Source: Phoronis australis (Eukaryota; Phoronida; Phoronidae). Taken from it: DNA of 64,000 bases. The stretch is taken from assembly GCA_002633005.1 (NCBI GenBank), contig NMRA01000005.1, positions 1,977,048 through 2,041,047 of the forward strand, given 5' to 3'. Position numbers and translations under genes: made by a program. A model generated the notes under the pieces. That model was not told where the DNA came from. It saw only the letters and a program-made list of their open reading frames with translations, and made no database searches. Positions 45,000-56,306 of this stretch are shown here, piece by piece (within the stretch, counting starts at the first letter, position 1; every line of letters starts with the position of its first letter).

Positions 45000-46208
45000 A
45001 CAAAAATAAACACACTAAAATGTATATATTCATATGGTCAAACTACGGTACATCGGTCATTATAGGCCATCAAAGGTTCAAATAAAATGCTCAAACTCCC
45101 GCCTTTTCAATACGAGATCAAACTACATTACACAGGTGAGAAGATAACCCTATACAATGACCTTATAATTAATTTGAATCTCCATTAATTAATTCCCAAG
45201 ACACGGGTCTCTATTGAAATTATCTTTGTACAGGTAACGTTATTCCCTCATAGGAGTTTCTCATGTAACCTAAGTAGAGTTCAAAAACACTTGAACCTCA
45301 ATAGAAAAGCAAGACTTCGCGAAATATTGCCGTATATTTTCAATAAGAGTATATGATTTTGGCAAGGTTTTTCTCATCGGGAGACAACTATTGAACTCTA
45401 TCCTGATTGCATTGACCTTTGACCTTGTTAAACCCAGAATGTATTTTGACTGTCGTGCGCCTGTTAGTGACCACTGTTACGAAGTAAATCACGATGACTT
45501 GTTTTATGGTATCTCAAATGTTTGAGGTGGGACCCTTTTGCAGTTTGTAAAGGTGTGCATTTTTTACCTAGAATATCCAATGTGACTCACGCCGTTTTTA
45601 ACAGGATTGCCTGAGTGAGAGTTTTGACGGTTTTTTGGCAATCCCTCCCCAGAGTGTATTTTGTATGTCATACGCCACTTAGTTAAAAATATTAAACCAC
45701 TTGGAATTAGTGTTTTTGGGAACCGTAACTTCTAATGTGGGAGGTACGGGGCATCTCACTTTGGAAGTCATATTTAGTTTGCTTGTGATCCCTTTACAGA
45801 GTGCAATTTGTCTATTGTCAGTCTTTTTGAGCCCAGGGTGGCACGACTATCATTTCAAATCAGTTTTGCCGGTAACCAAATGTTTAATTTGTTCCAATTT
45901 TGACCTGCAGATATTCATTCGTTAATACATTGAGGTTCACTCTAAGTGCTCCTGTGGATTGGAATTCCTTTTATAGCGGCATCGGTAGGTAACTGAAGTG
46001 AGAGACATCAGTCAATTTTTGGGCGGACTGAACTGTATTATAATTTTTAGGGAAGAATTTTTTCACTCTAAACTACTCTGGTTGCTTAATATGATCATGC
46101 AAAGCGGAAATTCGTTCTCAGAAACCTAAGATGCGACAGTTACTGTTACAGGACTATTGTAACCAAAGCAATTACAGCTAAAGATTTCATTTCACGAACT
46201 AAGTTCAC
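45000..46208. other. no gene recognised
   Basis: Non-coding, including the region 3' of the terminal exon at 46209. Confidence 0.4.
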
Positions 46209-46433
46209 TTAGGCCAAAAAGTAGTAACGAATCTGTTTAATTAACATTTCAACTGCAATGTCACATATTTCCTTGATGATTCTATCAGCAACATATGACA
46301 GAATTTGGTAAATTTTATCTCTCAAAATGTCTTTCCAGTTGCGTTCATCTATCTTCTCCCCCCTGGATCGTATTTTCGCCTCTGTGGCTAATTCGTTGAT
46401 CGTGTCTTCCACCTTTTGCTCATCGTCTGGGTT
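46209..46433 (-). CDS. terminal exon of an unknown protein
   Basis: A textbook acceptor (CTCTCTTTGTTTCAG) opens a phase-0 exon of 74 codons ending in TAA. The peptide is charged at first (NPDDEQKVEDTINELATEAK), then forms an amphipathic, isoleucine-rich C-terminus (YQILSYVADRIIKEI, MLIKQIRYYFLA). Helical packing or membrane contact is possible. No family is recognised. Upstream exons at higher coordinates were not found; the frame at 46585-46794 has no matching splice sites. Strong acceptor, sensible composition and a proper stop argue for a real exon. Confidence 0.5.
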   Translation of the reverse strand, partial: NPDDEQKVEDTINELATEAKIRSRGEKIDERNWKDILRDKIYQILSYVADRIIKEICDIAVEMLIKQIRYYFLA

Positions 46434-47058
46434 CTGAAACAAAGAGAGATTTTCTTGGGTTTTTCTAGTGCTGGTGTGTTTATTCTATACTTTGATAAAT
46501 ATTGACCACTGATGAAAAATACGACGAGAAACACATAAGAAGTAGGCCTACTTAATGCTCTTGACACTACGACTGTTCCGACATCTATTGAGTACTGATG
46601 AAGTTACATTGCTGGTAAACAAAGTTCCTACTCCAGAACGGAAAAAAACCAATTTCCAGTGTTACATTCTTCTGTTGTTTGCAAATTTTAAGTGGATAAA
46701 AAGCTGACAATTCAAACAGGTTATTGATTATGATTTCTTTGATTAATTCAAATATTTTTTTATAAAGAATCGAAAATTTTTTTCGCCGCCTCACTCATCA
46801 CCGACAGATTTGGCGAATGCGCACATTAGAAAGTCCTTTGGGTACAGTGTATGTGTGTTAAATGTGTTATATAACGTAGGTGATGATAACTGTGGATTAT
46901 TATATCTCGATTTGTGATATGCAAACATATTTGAACGAGGGCGAAGCATATTACGAATCTCAAATCATTTGTCAAAGGTACGTAACGTAGAAAATAAATC
47001 TGAAACTAAATAAGGCGATCCAGATCCTCCCAAGGATACTATTGTTTCATGAAATGTA
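46434..47058. other. no secure exon
   Basis: Should hold an intron of the gene ending at 46209. A donor candidate GTCG|GTGATGAGT near 46800 is not convincing. Confidence 0.3.
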
Positions 47059-47244
47059 GAATATAAATCGGTAAATAAAACAACAAGAATGGATCAATTG
47101 AAATTTTCGGATGTAATAGCTTCCTTTGTCAACAGAAACAGAAACCGAAATAAAGTAAAATCAAACACTATATGACAATTATCATCCGAAAATTTCAAAT
47201 TTCAGTTGATCCATTCTTGTTGTTTTATTTACCGATTTATATTC
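47059..47244. repeat. snap-back inverted repeat, arms about 55 bp
   Basis: The left arm (47059-47114) holds AATCGGTAAATAAAACAAC and AAGAATGGATCAATTG. The right arm (47183-47244) is its inverse with a 6-7 base insertion (TTGAAA doubled). The spacer is about 68 bases. Typical of a short foldback MITE; no target duplication was identified. Confidence 0.85.
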
Positions 47245-47458
47245 AAAGGTACAAAAATACAACTCCTGGTGGTCTTTGGTCATAACGAAATCTGAAACTT
47301 TTTGGAAGAGTTGCACTGATCAAATCTGTGGCTGTGTCAAAAGTCGTTTCATAACTTTGCCTATTCCGTCTCAATAAATCTTGAAGGAACCCAATAATAT
47401 TTTTTTCTATTGTTTATGTCAAGGGCGTGATGGCTGTTAGCAGTTCTGCAGTATGACA

Positions 47459-48240
47459 TTCGGCATGGTGAACTCCACGACCACATTCAACACGCTGATG
47501 CTGGCTCACATAATATCGAGCAGTATGATGACGATGTAGGCCTACTCCTCCACGCCGCCATCAGGAAAGGACAACTCGGTACATATTGAAGGACTTGTAT
47601 GCCGGAATGTAACATCGTCGAAGGGCAGCATTGGCCATCAGGAAGTGGAGTTCCTTGGACATCGGATTGGAACAAGTCGGTTAGCTGTGGACGCCCAAAA
47701 GCTAATGCTGATCCAATAAGCACCGGCTTCAACTACGAAGACCGAATTGCGTTCTTTCCAAAGACTCACACACTACAACAGGATGTGTGTGACAAACTAC
47801 TCCCAAATAGCCACCCCACTGACAGAATTATTGAAAGAGGGTCAACTGAAGTACGTCGTTTGGACCGACGTTCACGACAAGGCATTTATTAAGTTGAAGC
47901 CAGTGTTTGAAAATAGTGCCAAATTTCACTCAGAAGTTCATCGTCAGGACAAATACATGAGATGTTGGTTTGGACAGTCCGACTGCAGAAGTTTGACAAT
48001 GCCGGAATATTCCTTATCGCGTATGCCTGCTGAATACTGAAAACCAGCGAGCGGTAATACTTCAGAGAAGTTGGTGATGGTGTCCGCTGTTACACGTTTC
48101 AAGTTTTGTCCCTACGCGACGGAGTTTGTGGTGCAGACAGACCACAAATCGCTGCTCTTTATGCAGCGGAGCCCAAGAGTCATGCAGTATGCGATGGCAC
48201 TGTTGAAATTTAAAGGAGAATGCCACCCTATTTAATTAGT
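47459..48240 (+). mobile_element. Ty3/Gypsy-type LTR retrotransposon relic
   Basis: Broken pol motifs in order: FGMVNSTTTFNTLM near 47461 (reverse transcriptase), EVEFLGHRIG near 47645, RSFQRLTHYNR with SQIATPLTELLKEGQ and VWTDVHDKAF near 47750-47890 (start of the RNase H region). Then come MPEYSLSRMPAEY near 48000 and FVVQTDHKSLLFM with RVMQYAMALLKF near 48127-48210. Several frameshifts and stops. Neither LTR nor integrase was recognised, so only an internal fragment is left. Confidence 0.8.
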
Positions 48241-50303
48241 CTTTTTTGCCGCCTTAATCGGTCTATATCCATATCGCCTCGCATACGGTCGACCTTACCT
48301 TGCCAAGAGGTGTCGCTTTAACCTGTGAGGAAGGTGAGAAACGACGCTACCGACGTCAGTGGTTCAAAGTTCATGTGCAGAGTGAATGCCGCTATGTTGC
48401 GGTGCATCGTTCCCGCTTGTCCGAACTAAGCAGCTGCGAGGAAAGCGGGTATATCGTTTTTTACTTCCTCGAGAGTCCGAAATGCTTAGGAAGTGGCTCA
48501 TGGTAGTGAAGAATGAAATGTACGCTGTAGATAGCAAGTATAAGGCCGTGAAACATCTCCGTGTCGTGGCTTGCTGACGTCGACAGTGCCTGACGAATGC
48601 CGGCTTACCGGCCAAATAACTCCATACGTTCCGTTGTCTGAGCTTGTTCACGGGCCTCTCTAGTATTTCTTCATCACTGTATTCCTGTCCGAATTGATAG
48701 CCTGTAAAACTTAACGATCCACCTGCAAAGTCGGGACTGATGAGTTCTAGCTCGTCCTAAGTCGGACGTGCGAGTTTACCATGCCATGTTGGAGTTTATT
48801 ACTGAGCGTTCTGTTTCAAAATGAATTATTCTCACCCTAACCAATACTTATATAAAACTGAAACAAAGTCGGTCTCTTTAGATGCAATTTGTAACGCCCG
48901 GCTTTGGAGTGTTCGTGAGTGCAAATGATTTGAGAAGCCAGCAATGAATAAATCACTGCTTACCGGCTTTAGGTGCAATAAAACTAATTGACGGTACACC
49001 GAGGCCGTGTGAGCTCATGCTAATTTAGTGTTTGCTGGTAGAAACTGTTGTGAAACAACTCGATTTCCATCCCACGGCCAGGTGTTATGGGAATCTTTAT
49101 TTACATTTACATTACTCAAATAATGATTGTCAATGTACAACTTCTGCCCTGACGGTGCTGTGGCCAAAGCGGAACCTGAATTCGCGGTCCCCGACGAGTA
49201 AGTAGATTTGCAGTTTCGTGGCTAATTCACGAACATAATCAGGTGCACATTACTTTGGCTCACTAGTACAGTATTTTCTTGACTGGAAGTTTAGTTTCCA
49301 CTGAACTTTGGCTGGTTTATGTTCGTGATGTCTGATCAGTTTCCGAGCCACTGGCCGGGATAACGAGTCAATCCGGCCGGCCGCGACGGGCCTGATCGGG
49401 CTCCGAGCCACTGGCCAGGATAACAAGCGTTTTGTGTTTAGAACTAAAAAAATCACAAGTCTAAACAACACAGATCTAGGTTCTCCTGTCTGTATCTCAC
49501 GGAAATACTTCGAAATTATCTCCGAACAGATCCCAATCTCCTGCTACGGACCTTATCGGCCTGCCGAACTTTGGCTACGGTGTGTCCAAATACCAATAAA
49601 TCCGTAAGAGTGAAATAAAACAACACGTTTTTATAAGAACTCGGTGTATTTTAAGGGTTTTACATCGAAGTTTGATGATTTATTGGTGTTAAACGATGAC
49701 TTCAAGCGATAAGCTGACACCAGTAACCCGTGTTGTGAACTGCTGAAAAGACTGCGTGTGAAACCGATGACGTCATTGGATAATTTCAACACCTCCGTCT
49801 GCCGTCAGGTGTCAGGTAACGCAACCGTACGTGTCGTTATGGAGTAGAACTACTCGATCTAAATTGATACAAATTAGGTTGTTTTTTGGGTGGCTTGCTC
49901 CTTTAAGTTCCAGATGGAAGACAACCCTGGGAAGTCTAATGATTAGTCTGGTTATAGAATTAAAGAACGGAACACAATGAAGGAAGACGCAGAAGAAATA
50001 AATCACTGCATTCGTGCCATGCGATTATGAGAATAATTTTCTTCTCTGGTAGGTCGTAACGATTGTCAGGAGTTGGCTGACACCGATTTTAGTTAATTAA
50101 ATCCTATTCATTTGTTCTACATATTTACAGGCAGTCTACACTTGATTAGTCCAACCTATGTCAGGTCGGTGATTTTGTAATTGTTCACAACATAATGCTT
50201 GAGAACATTCTAGAAGATTCCACCAAATAAACCATCCAATTTGCCCTCGGCAGTGGCGCTGGGCACTACGACTCCGTTTCCGTCGTCTGCTCCACTGTGC
50301 AAT
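48241..50303. other. no gene recognised
   Basis: Non-coding with a GC-rich patch. At 49332-49430 a roughly 36-base block (CCGAGCCACTGGCC inside) occurs twice, 60 bases apart. The plus-strand frame at 48300-48506 lacks a domain. Confidence 0.4.
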
Positions 50304-51255
50304 CACAGGCGCTCGAATTTCCCGATGACTCATAACCATATATAAGAAACATAAAGGTTGGACACTAAAACTTTGCCAAGCCGAGGCTCCCAAATTCAAC
50401 TGTCCACAATCCAAATAAAATCTGCGTGCACCTCCCTCAGTCTGGTATTGCATAAACCTTCGAAGCCTTATCTTTCCTAGATCCTATTAACTGTCCTCGT
50501 GAGTGGTGAATTGGCGATGGAATGTCCAAAACAATCTCAAAAAGTTAGTATTTTAATGATTATTTGTAACTTTATTCCACCAACGGCTCATTTTAGCCCT
50601 TAACTTAGAATTTTATTGCATAAACTGGCGTATCTTGTTTTTCATCTTGACATCACGCACTTTTTTGATTGAAGCACAACACACACTCGGCCAGACGCAG
50701 TCCGTGCAAGTATTACAATGCGCGTGGCCGACGAGTAAACTCAATGGTTTTGGCCAAAAGCAAAACCTTCATGAGAAATCACAGTACACAAAATAACTTC
50801 GCATATCAGTACAGTATCAGGATAATTTATATTTGACACAAATATGTGAGTAATTACATTTATTTGGCAATAAAGTGCTCTCTGCTTCTATGATCAAGTA
50901 GTCGAGGGATTGACGATGAAAGCCGCGCGAAATTAGACTTTCGGATTTAGCTCGGAAGCGTCCTTCAAAAACCCGGATGTGCGAAGACCGTCTGCCATGA
51001 CATCATGGAATAAGTTCCTTGAATTTGTGATTTTGGAATTCTTTTGGCATTTTTGTCGCCAAATCACCACTCGAAGGCAATTTGAAGAGATCAAATGAAA
51101 GAAGGTATTCAAAGAGTTGTTCGATGCTAGTTTCGTGGAGTTCCATGCAAATTTTGAGGAAACAGATTTCGAGTGTCCAACCTTTATGTTTTCTTACATG
51201 TAGTCGTGAGTGACGTCATTTGCGATCGAGGAACAGATAAACCCAAGCGCCTGTG
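50304..51255. mobile_element. 8-bp-TSD MITE family, medium copy (inverted)
   Basis: It starts CACAGGCGCTCGAATTT and ends GGGTT-type inverse AAACCCAAGCGCCTGTG. A second CAAGCGCCTGTG follows within 16 bases. It is an inverted copy of 59816-60936 along its length (for example CCTCCCTCAGTCTGGT against ACCAGACTGAGGGAGG). It lacks an internal block of roughly 130-150 bases present there. No coding capacity. Flanking duplication is not clear here, perhaps because of the doubled right end. Confidence 0.85.
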
Positions 51256-51500
51256 AACTCAAGCGCCTGTGGTCAAACCTTAACTTAAGACGATTTCGAA
51301 AGCAATCGCATCCTTATTGCCAACACAAAAAACGGATTTGATCTTTTGGGCAATTGAAGACTATTTTAAATACAACAACGAACTGATTGCACAAAATGTA
51401 AAACATGTAATAAGCATTACAAAAAGAACGAGGTTTCGCGCGCAAACGCTGTGGACCATAAACAAGTAAGTCTCTTAGTAATTACATTAGGATTAAAATC
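51256..51500. other. no gene recognised
   Basis: Short non-coding spacer. Confidence 0.35.
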
Positions 51501-51565
51501 GTGCTAAAGTGGTAAAGCACGCGCGCTCTATCCGCCAGGTCGTGGATACGAGTCTGTGATACATG
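51501..51565 (+). tRNA. tRNA-derived sequence (pseudo-tRNA or SINE head)
   Basis: AAAGTGGTAAAGCAC resembles an A box with a D arm, and CAGGTCGTGGATACGAGTC resembles a T arm with a degenerate B box (GGATACGAGTC for GGTTCGANTCC). Spacing between the boxes is tRNA-like. The acceptor stem does not pair, and a T-rich run follows. A decayed tRNA gene or a SINE head is more likely than a working tRNA. Confidence 0.4.
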
Positions 51566-52129
51566 CAGTTTTTTCTGTTAGATACCTTCTCTGTTTTTTT
51601 ATTTTTTGCCTTTTTTCTTTGATAATAGTTCGGTAATCAAGGAAAATGCTTGATTGTTAGAGGAAAAAAACAGAAAAATTTCTTGGGTGGAAGGGCAAAT
51701 CCCCCCTCCCGACCTCCCCCCGTTCGGTCCTATGCGCATCTACAATCGTGCTTTGTGCAAATGTTTACAAACAAAATGTTGCTCCCCCTTGTGATCCTAG
51801 ATCCGCCACTGAATTTTGTGCACAAACTATATATAGTATCTGTGAATTATATAACGTTTTTGTTCCTGAATTTTATTAATTTTGTTCGAACTAAAAAGTG
51901 GGCATTGGCATTTGGCAACAAATTTACTGGTCTAACTTCCGTCTGTTTATAATTAAACATTCTCAAGTGAGCAGTGCTAAGTGGCCCTTAAAGTTAACTA
52001 GGCCGTTGGTTGTATTGTGTATGAGTCTTGGAATAGTGTGAAATGGTTCTCGTAAGGACAGTCGTTTATGAATCAATATCGTTGGAAAAAGTGAACAATT
52101 GGCCTAAAATTGGCCTTACCTGAGTAGAC
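51566..52129. other. no gene recognised
   Basis: T-rich then C-rich non-coding sequence (CCCCCTCCCGACCTCCCCC near 51700). No domain in the 100-codon plus-strand frame. Confidence 0.4.
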
Positions 52130-52405
52130 TGTCAAGAGACAATCACCCTTTCAAGAACAGAATGCTAATGAAATCTACAAGTGTTCACATATGTGCTAAA
52201 TATTGGCAAAAATGCTAAAACAGTCAAGAGATACTCACCCCAACAAGAACAGAATTCTAATAAAATCAATAAGTGTTCAGGTATGTACTTAACATTGACC
52301 AAAATACTAAAATATTCAAGAGACCACCAACTTTTAAAGAGCAGAACTCTAACGAAATCAATGGGTGTTCAGATATGTGCTTAATATTGCCAAAAATACT
52401 AAAAT
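52130..52405. repeat. 92-bp tandem repeat, 3 copies
   Basis: Three head-to-tail units, each with TCAAGAGA, AGAACAGAAT-like, AAGTGTTCA-like and TGCCAAAAATACTAAAA-like blocks. They start near 52130, 52222 and 52314 and differ by scattered substitutions. Confidence 0.85.
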
Positions 52406-53052
52406 CAATAATTCCAAAGAAAGGAAGCAGTCCATAATATCGAAAAACGCCGAGCTTCCTGTGCGTAGGCCTATTTAATTCAACGTACGGCCGCCACGGT
52501 CCCAGTCATGAACTGGAAGTCGGGACAAGTCTTAATTCAGTCAAATATTTCAGTTTCCTGCAATAGAACTTAACCGAAAATGAGCAAAATAATAAAACCT
52601 TTTCTTCTCTTTCTTGCGTTGCTGAAGGTTTTAAAAATGTTTTAAAAGTCATACCAAGGTAATGAATATTACTGATTGGTTTGGTAAGCATTGAAGACCT
52701 ATTTCGATTTTTTGTCTCCTAAACGAGGCGAAATGCGTCTTTTTTACTTTTCAACTGGCTAACACATAGAAAGTATTATGCAGTTCAACTTATACTACAG
52801 TGTGACAATTAACTTCGCTCTCCAGAAAACACAAGGAGGTGTCAACGTCAACCATTGTTGAAAGAAGGGAAGAAAGCAGTTATGGAGAAGTTCAGCTGTG
52901 GAATCACAAAATGCTGGTGTGGAAAAGGCAACGTGTGAAGAGCTAACATAAAAGAAACCTAGTCTAATTAAGAATTAAGAACAGAACCTTGATTAGAATA
53001 ATAATTTGTGTCAAAATTATCATTCAATAAGATATGCAACTTAACAAGAGTG
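52406..53052. other. no gene recognised
   Basis: Non-coding spacer before the duplicated block. Confidence 0.4.
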
Positions 53053-55177
53053 AGATGATTGTTCTGTAAAACCAAGCACATTTTAAAAACCTTAAGTTGA
53101 ATACATGTAGACTGTTATGAACGCTATTGAATTGCTATTGAGCTCTATGGATGTTTTGTTTATTCATTTGTTGACGAGTGAGTTCTGAATGATATGAGCC
53201 TGCCACCGTGTTTGGCCTCTGCTACATGGAACTGTTTGTTATTGTCCATTCAAGAAAATTATAAAAGTCAATAATTATCAACTTTCATTTGTGCATCACT
53301 TTTGCGATTGAGTTACTGTGTCACATCACACGACTGCTAATAATCGAAGTTTTGAGGTAAACAGGAACTTGTAAGCGTTCACTTGAAATTATTATGAACT
53401 TGGAGTGTGAAACTTGCTTCACGGACTTGAATTTGGTGTACCCACTCAGCTGCGTTTCATTTTGAACCAAACGAAATTAAACATAATACCGTTTTGTGTT
53501 TTGTAAACATCATGCCGTGGTCTTACTGCATGGGAGCTAAAGGTTATTGGTTAGCTCGCATCATGTATCCTGTTGATGTGGACAGTTGGCCGCATGTGTC
53601 CCGGTCGTGTAGCCAGTTGGCAGCGCGTGCCTTGGTTGTGTAGTCAGTTGGCAGCGTGTGTCCTGGTCTTGTAGTCTTTTAGCACTGAGTGTCCTTGTCA
53701 TGTAGTCAGGATGGCAATTGACGAAGAAAAATTTTGTCACGAATGAATTCAACCAGTTTTCAAATTCAGTGGCTCTTATAAGTGGACCATGCATTTTGAT
53801 ACATATTATTGATTCGTTCTAATTCTTACCTATGTAGTGACTTAGTACCGAAAGTGTGTTCACGTAGTCAGGTAGAGGCAAAAAGTCAGAGGAACTTGCA
53901 CTGTGAATTCCAATAAAATAAGTAGGTGTTGTCAGTCTTACGACACTTTTGCAGTCCCATGCAAATTTCTATCTTGTTATAGCTGCTCTAGCCCTACGTA
54001 GCCATTTTGGTCCAAAACGTCTCCTGTAGACAGATTCTGCCCAGGTTAGGCACGTGTTTGTGCGCGGGTGTGTGTGGTTGTTTGCGTATGTGTGTGCATC
54101 TATATATTATTACTNAGATGATTGTTCTGTAAAACCAAGCACATTTTAAAAACCTTAAGTTGAATACATGTAGACTGTTATGAACGCTATTGAATTGCTA
54201 TTGAGCTCTATGGATGTTTTGTTTATTCATTTGTTGACGAGTGAGTTCTGAATGATATGAGCCTGCCACCGTGTTTGGCCTCTGCTACATGGAACTGTTT
54301 GTTATTGTCCATTCAAGAAAATTATAAAAGTCAATAATTATCAACTTTCATTTGTGCATCACTTTTGCGATTGAGTTACTGTGTCACATCACACGACTGC
54401 TAATAATCGAAGTTTTGAGGTAAACAGGAACTTGTAAGCGTTCACTTGAAATTATTATGAACTTGAAGTGTGAAACTTGCTTCACGGACTTGAATTTGGT
54501 GTACCCACTCAGTTGCGTTTCATTTTGAACCAAACGAAATTAAACATAATACCGTTTTGTGTTTTGTAAACATCATGCCGTGGTCTTACGGCATGGGAGC
54601 TTAAGGTTATTGGTTAGTTCGCATCATGTATCCTGTTGATGTGGACAGTTGGCCGCATGTGTCCTGGTCGTGTAGCCAGTTGGCAGCGCGTGCCTTGGTT
54701 GTGTAGTCAGTTGGCAGCGTGTGTCCTGGTCTTGTAGTCTTTTAGAACTGAGTGTCCTTGTCATGTAGTCAGGATGGCGATTGACGAAGATAAATTGTGT
54801 CACGAATGAATTCAACCAGTTTTCAAATTCAGTGGCTCTTATAAGTGGACCATGCATTTTGATACATATTATTGATTCGTTCTAATTCCTACCTATGTAG
54901 TGACTTAGTACCGAAAGTGTGTTCACGTAGTCAGTTAGAGGCAAAAAGTCAAAGGAACTTGCACTGTGAATTCCAATAAAATAAGTAGGTGGTGTCAATC
55001 TTACGACACTTTTGCATTCCCATGCAAATTTCTATCTTGTTATAGCTGCTCTAGCCCTACGTAGCCATTTTGGTCCAAAACGTCTCCTGTAGACAGATTC
55101 TGCCCAGGTTAGGCACGTGTTTTTGCGCGGGTGTGTGTGGTTGTTTGCGTATGTATGTGCATCTATATATTATTACT
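53053..55177. repeat. 1,062-bp near-identical direct repeat joined at one N
   Basis: 53053-54114 and 54116-55177 are almost the same sequence: both begin AGATGATTGTTCTG and both end TATATATTATTACT. They are separated only by the single N at 54115. Differences are few single-base changes. Each copy contains the same 31-bp minisatellite and the same 77-codon minus-strand frame, which is translated minisatellite and not a gene. The arrangement is what two contigs with an unmerged allelic overlap would give. Confidence 0.95.
53573..53708. repeat. 31-bp minisatellite, about 4 units
   Basis: Units of the type GTGTAGTCAGTTGGCAGCGT followed by GTGTCCTGGTC, diverging outward. Present again at 54636-54771 in the second copy of the duplicated block. 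Confidence 0.8.
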
Positions 55178-55321
55178 GTTTTCAATTTTTCTATAAAAAT
55201 TCATTTGTGCTTTGCTTACTTGTTTACCAGATTCCGTTCTCTGTTAACTCGATTTTTGAGCAGTACAGTTATCTGCAGTATCAACCTATAGTCATGAAAT
55301 AAAACTTTTAAAATGAAAATT

Positions 55322-56306
55322 TTAAAAAGAAAACATCGAGACGTTGCATGGGTGTTTGCAGCAACTTCCCATTCGACTAAAAAAAAACAAAAAAAACGCC
55401 GTCGGGCACGTTTGGGTGTTACCTCTTCCGTTCGACAAAAACTCTGTCGCGACGTTTTTGTGTGTTGCGACTAACGTTTCATCCTTGCGTTTTGGCGTAC
55501 AACACGATGTCCCGCCTTTTATCCGGATTAAGTCCCGCCATTCAATCCAGTTGTCCATTTTTTCATTATCGAATGGTGACCATGAGAATTATGCAACAGA
55601 AGCTCAAAATAACAATGTCTCTTCGTTATGAATATTGTTATTTTCCAGAGCTGTCAACTATCTTTAGTAAAAAAACAATCGTAAAATGTGTTCCAATGTC
55701 TCTTGTTCAGGTTAACATACAGTACATACATCAGGATCACTAACTTTACTTTCTGAAGAAATTATAATTTAGTACCTTTCTAAACTTCTATGGAAAGTAG
55801 TAGATTGCAACCAATGTAAAGAGCTATCCAAAGAACATTTCAAAGGTACTAACATAATAGATTTTGATCAGAATTTTTATCAGAAAAACCTTTCTTTGCA
55901 AAGTACGGATACATAGTTGGCGTAATTAGTTTATCACATTTTTGTAAATGTCACTGCATTCAGTATTTTTACAGTTGAATGTAGTTGTATCAAACAACAC
56001 CGAATGTCTAATCAATTCATCAATATATATGTAATTTTGGATGAATGCCTGAATAAATACTCCACTGCAATTGTGCCGGGTAGATATCTGTTGAATCATT
56101 GAAATCATTCTCCTGCTGGCTGCTCTGGTCACTTATGTAACCTATCTGGTTCATTTACTTTTTATATATTTCGATTACACAATGCTTTTTTCGCATTGTG
56201 GTAACGCTCCTGGTTTTTGAAATTAAGAAATAATATTTTCAACCTGTGGGATATGCGAAATGAACCATGATTTAAATTATTTATCTTTTGCTTCTAATAC
56301 TATCAT
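55322..56306 (-). mobile_element. LINE relic A2 (3' part), split by LINE B
   Basis: On the minus strand it reads WLQ-type thumb sequence near 55790, then PEQETLEHILRLFF near 55690-55730 (zinc-motif tail, compare KHETLEHIL at 13280). Next comes DNWIEWRDLIRIKGG near 55555, shared in pattern with RDNWIESREVRIKS at 13420. The upstream part of this relic continues at 58744-58970 on the far side of the plus-strand LINE B insertion. Confidence 0.75.

Noticed and set aside
50136-50453. 105-codon minus-strand frame
   Set aside because: Runs into the terminal repeat of the 8-bp-TSD element and has no domain.
53561-54857. Two matching 77-codon minus-strand frames
   Set aside because: They translate the 31-bp minisatellite in a probably duplicated contig end.
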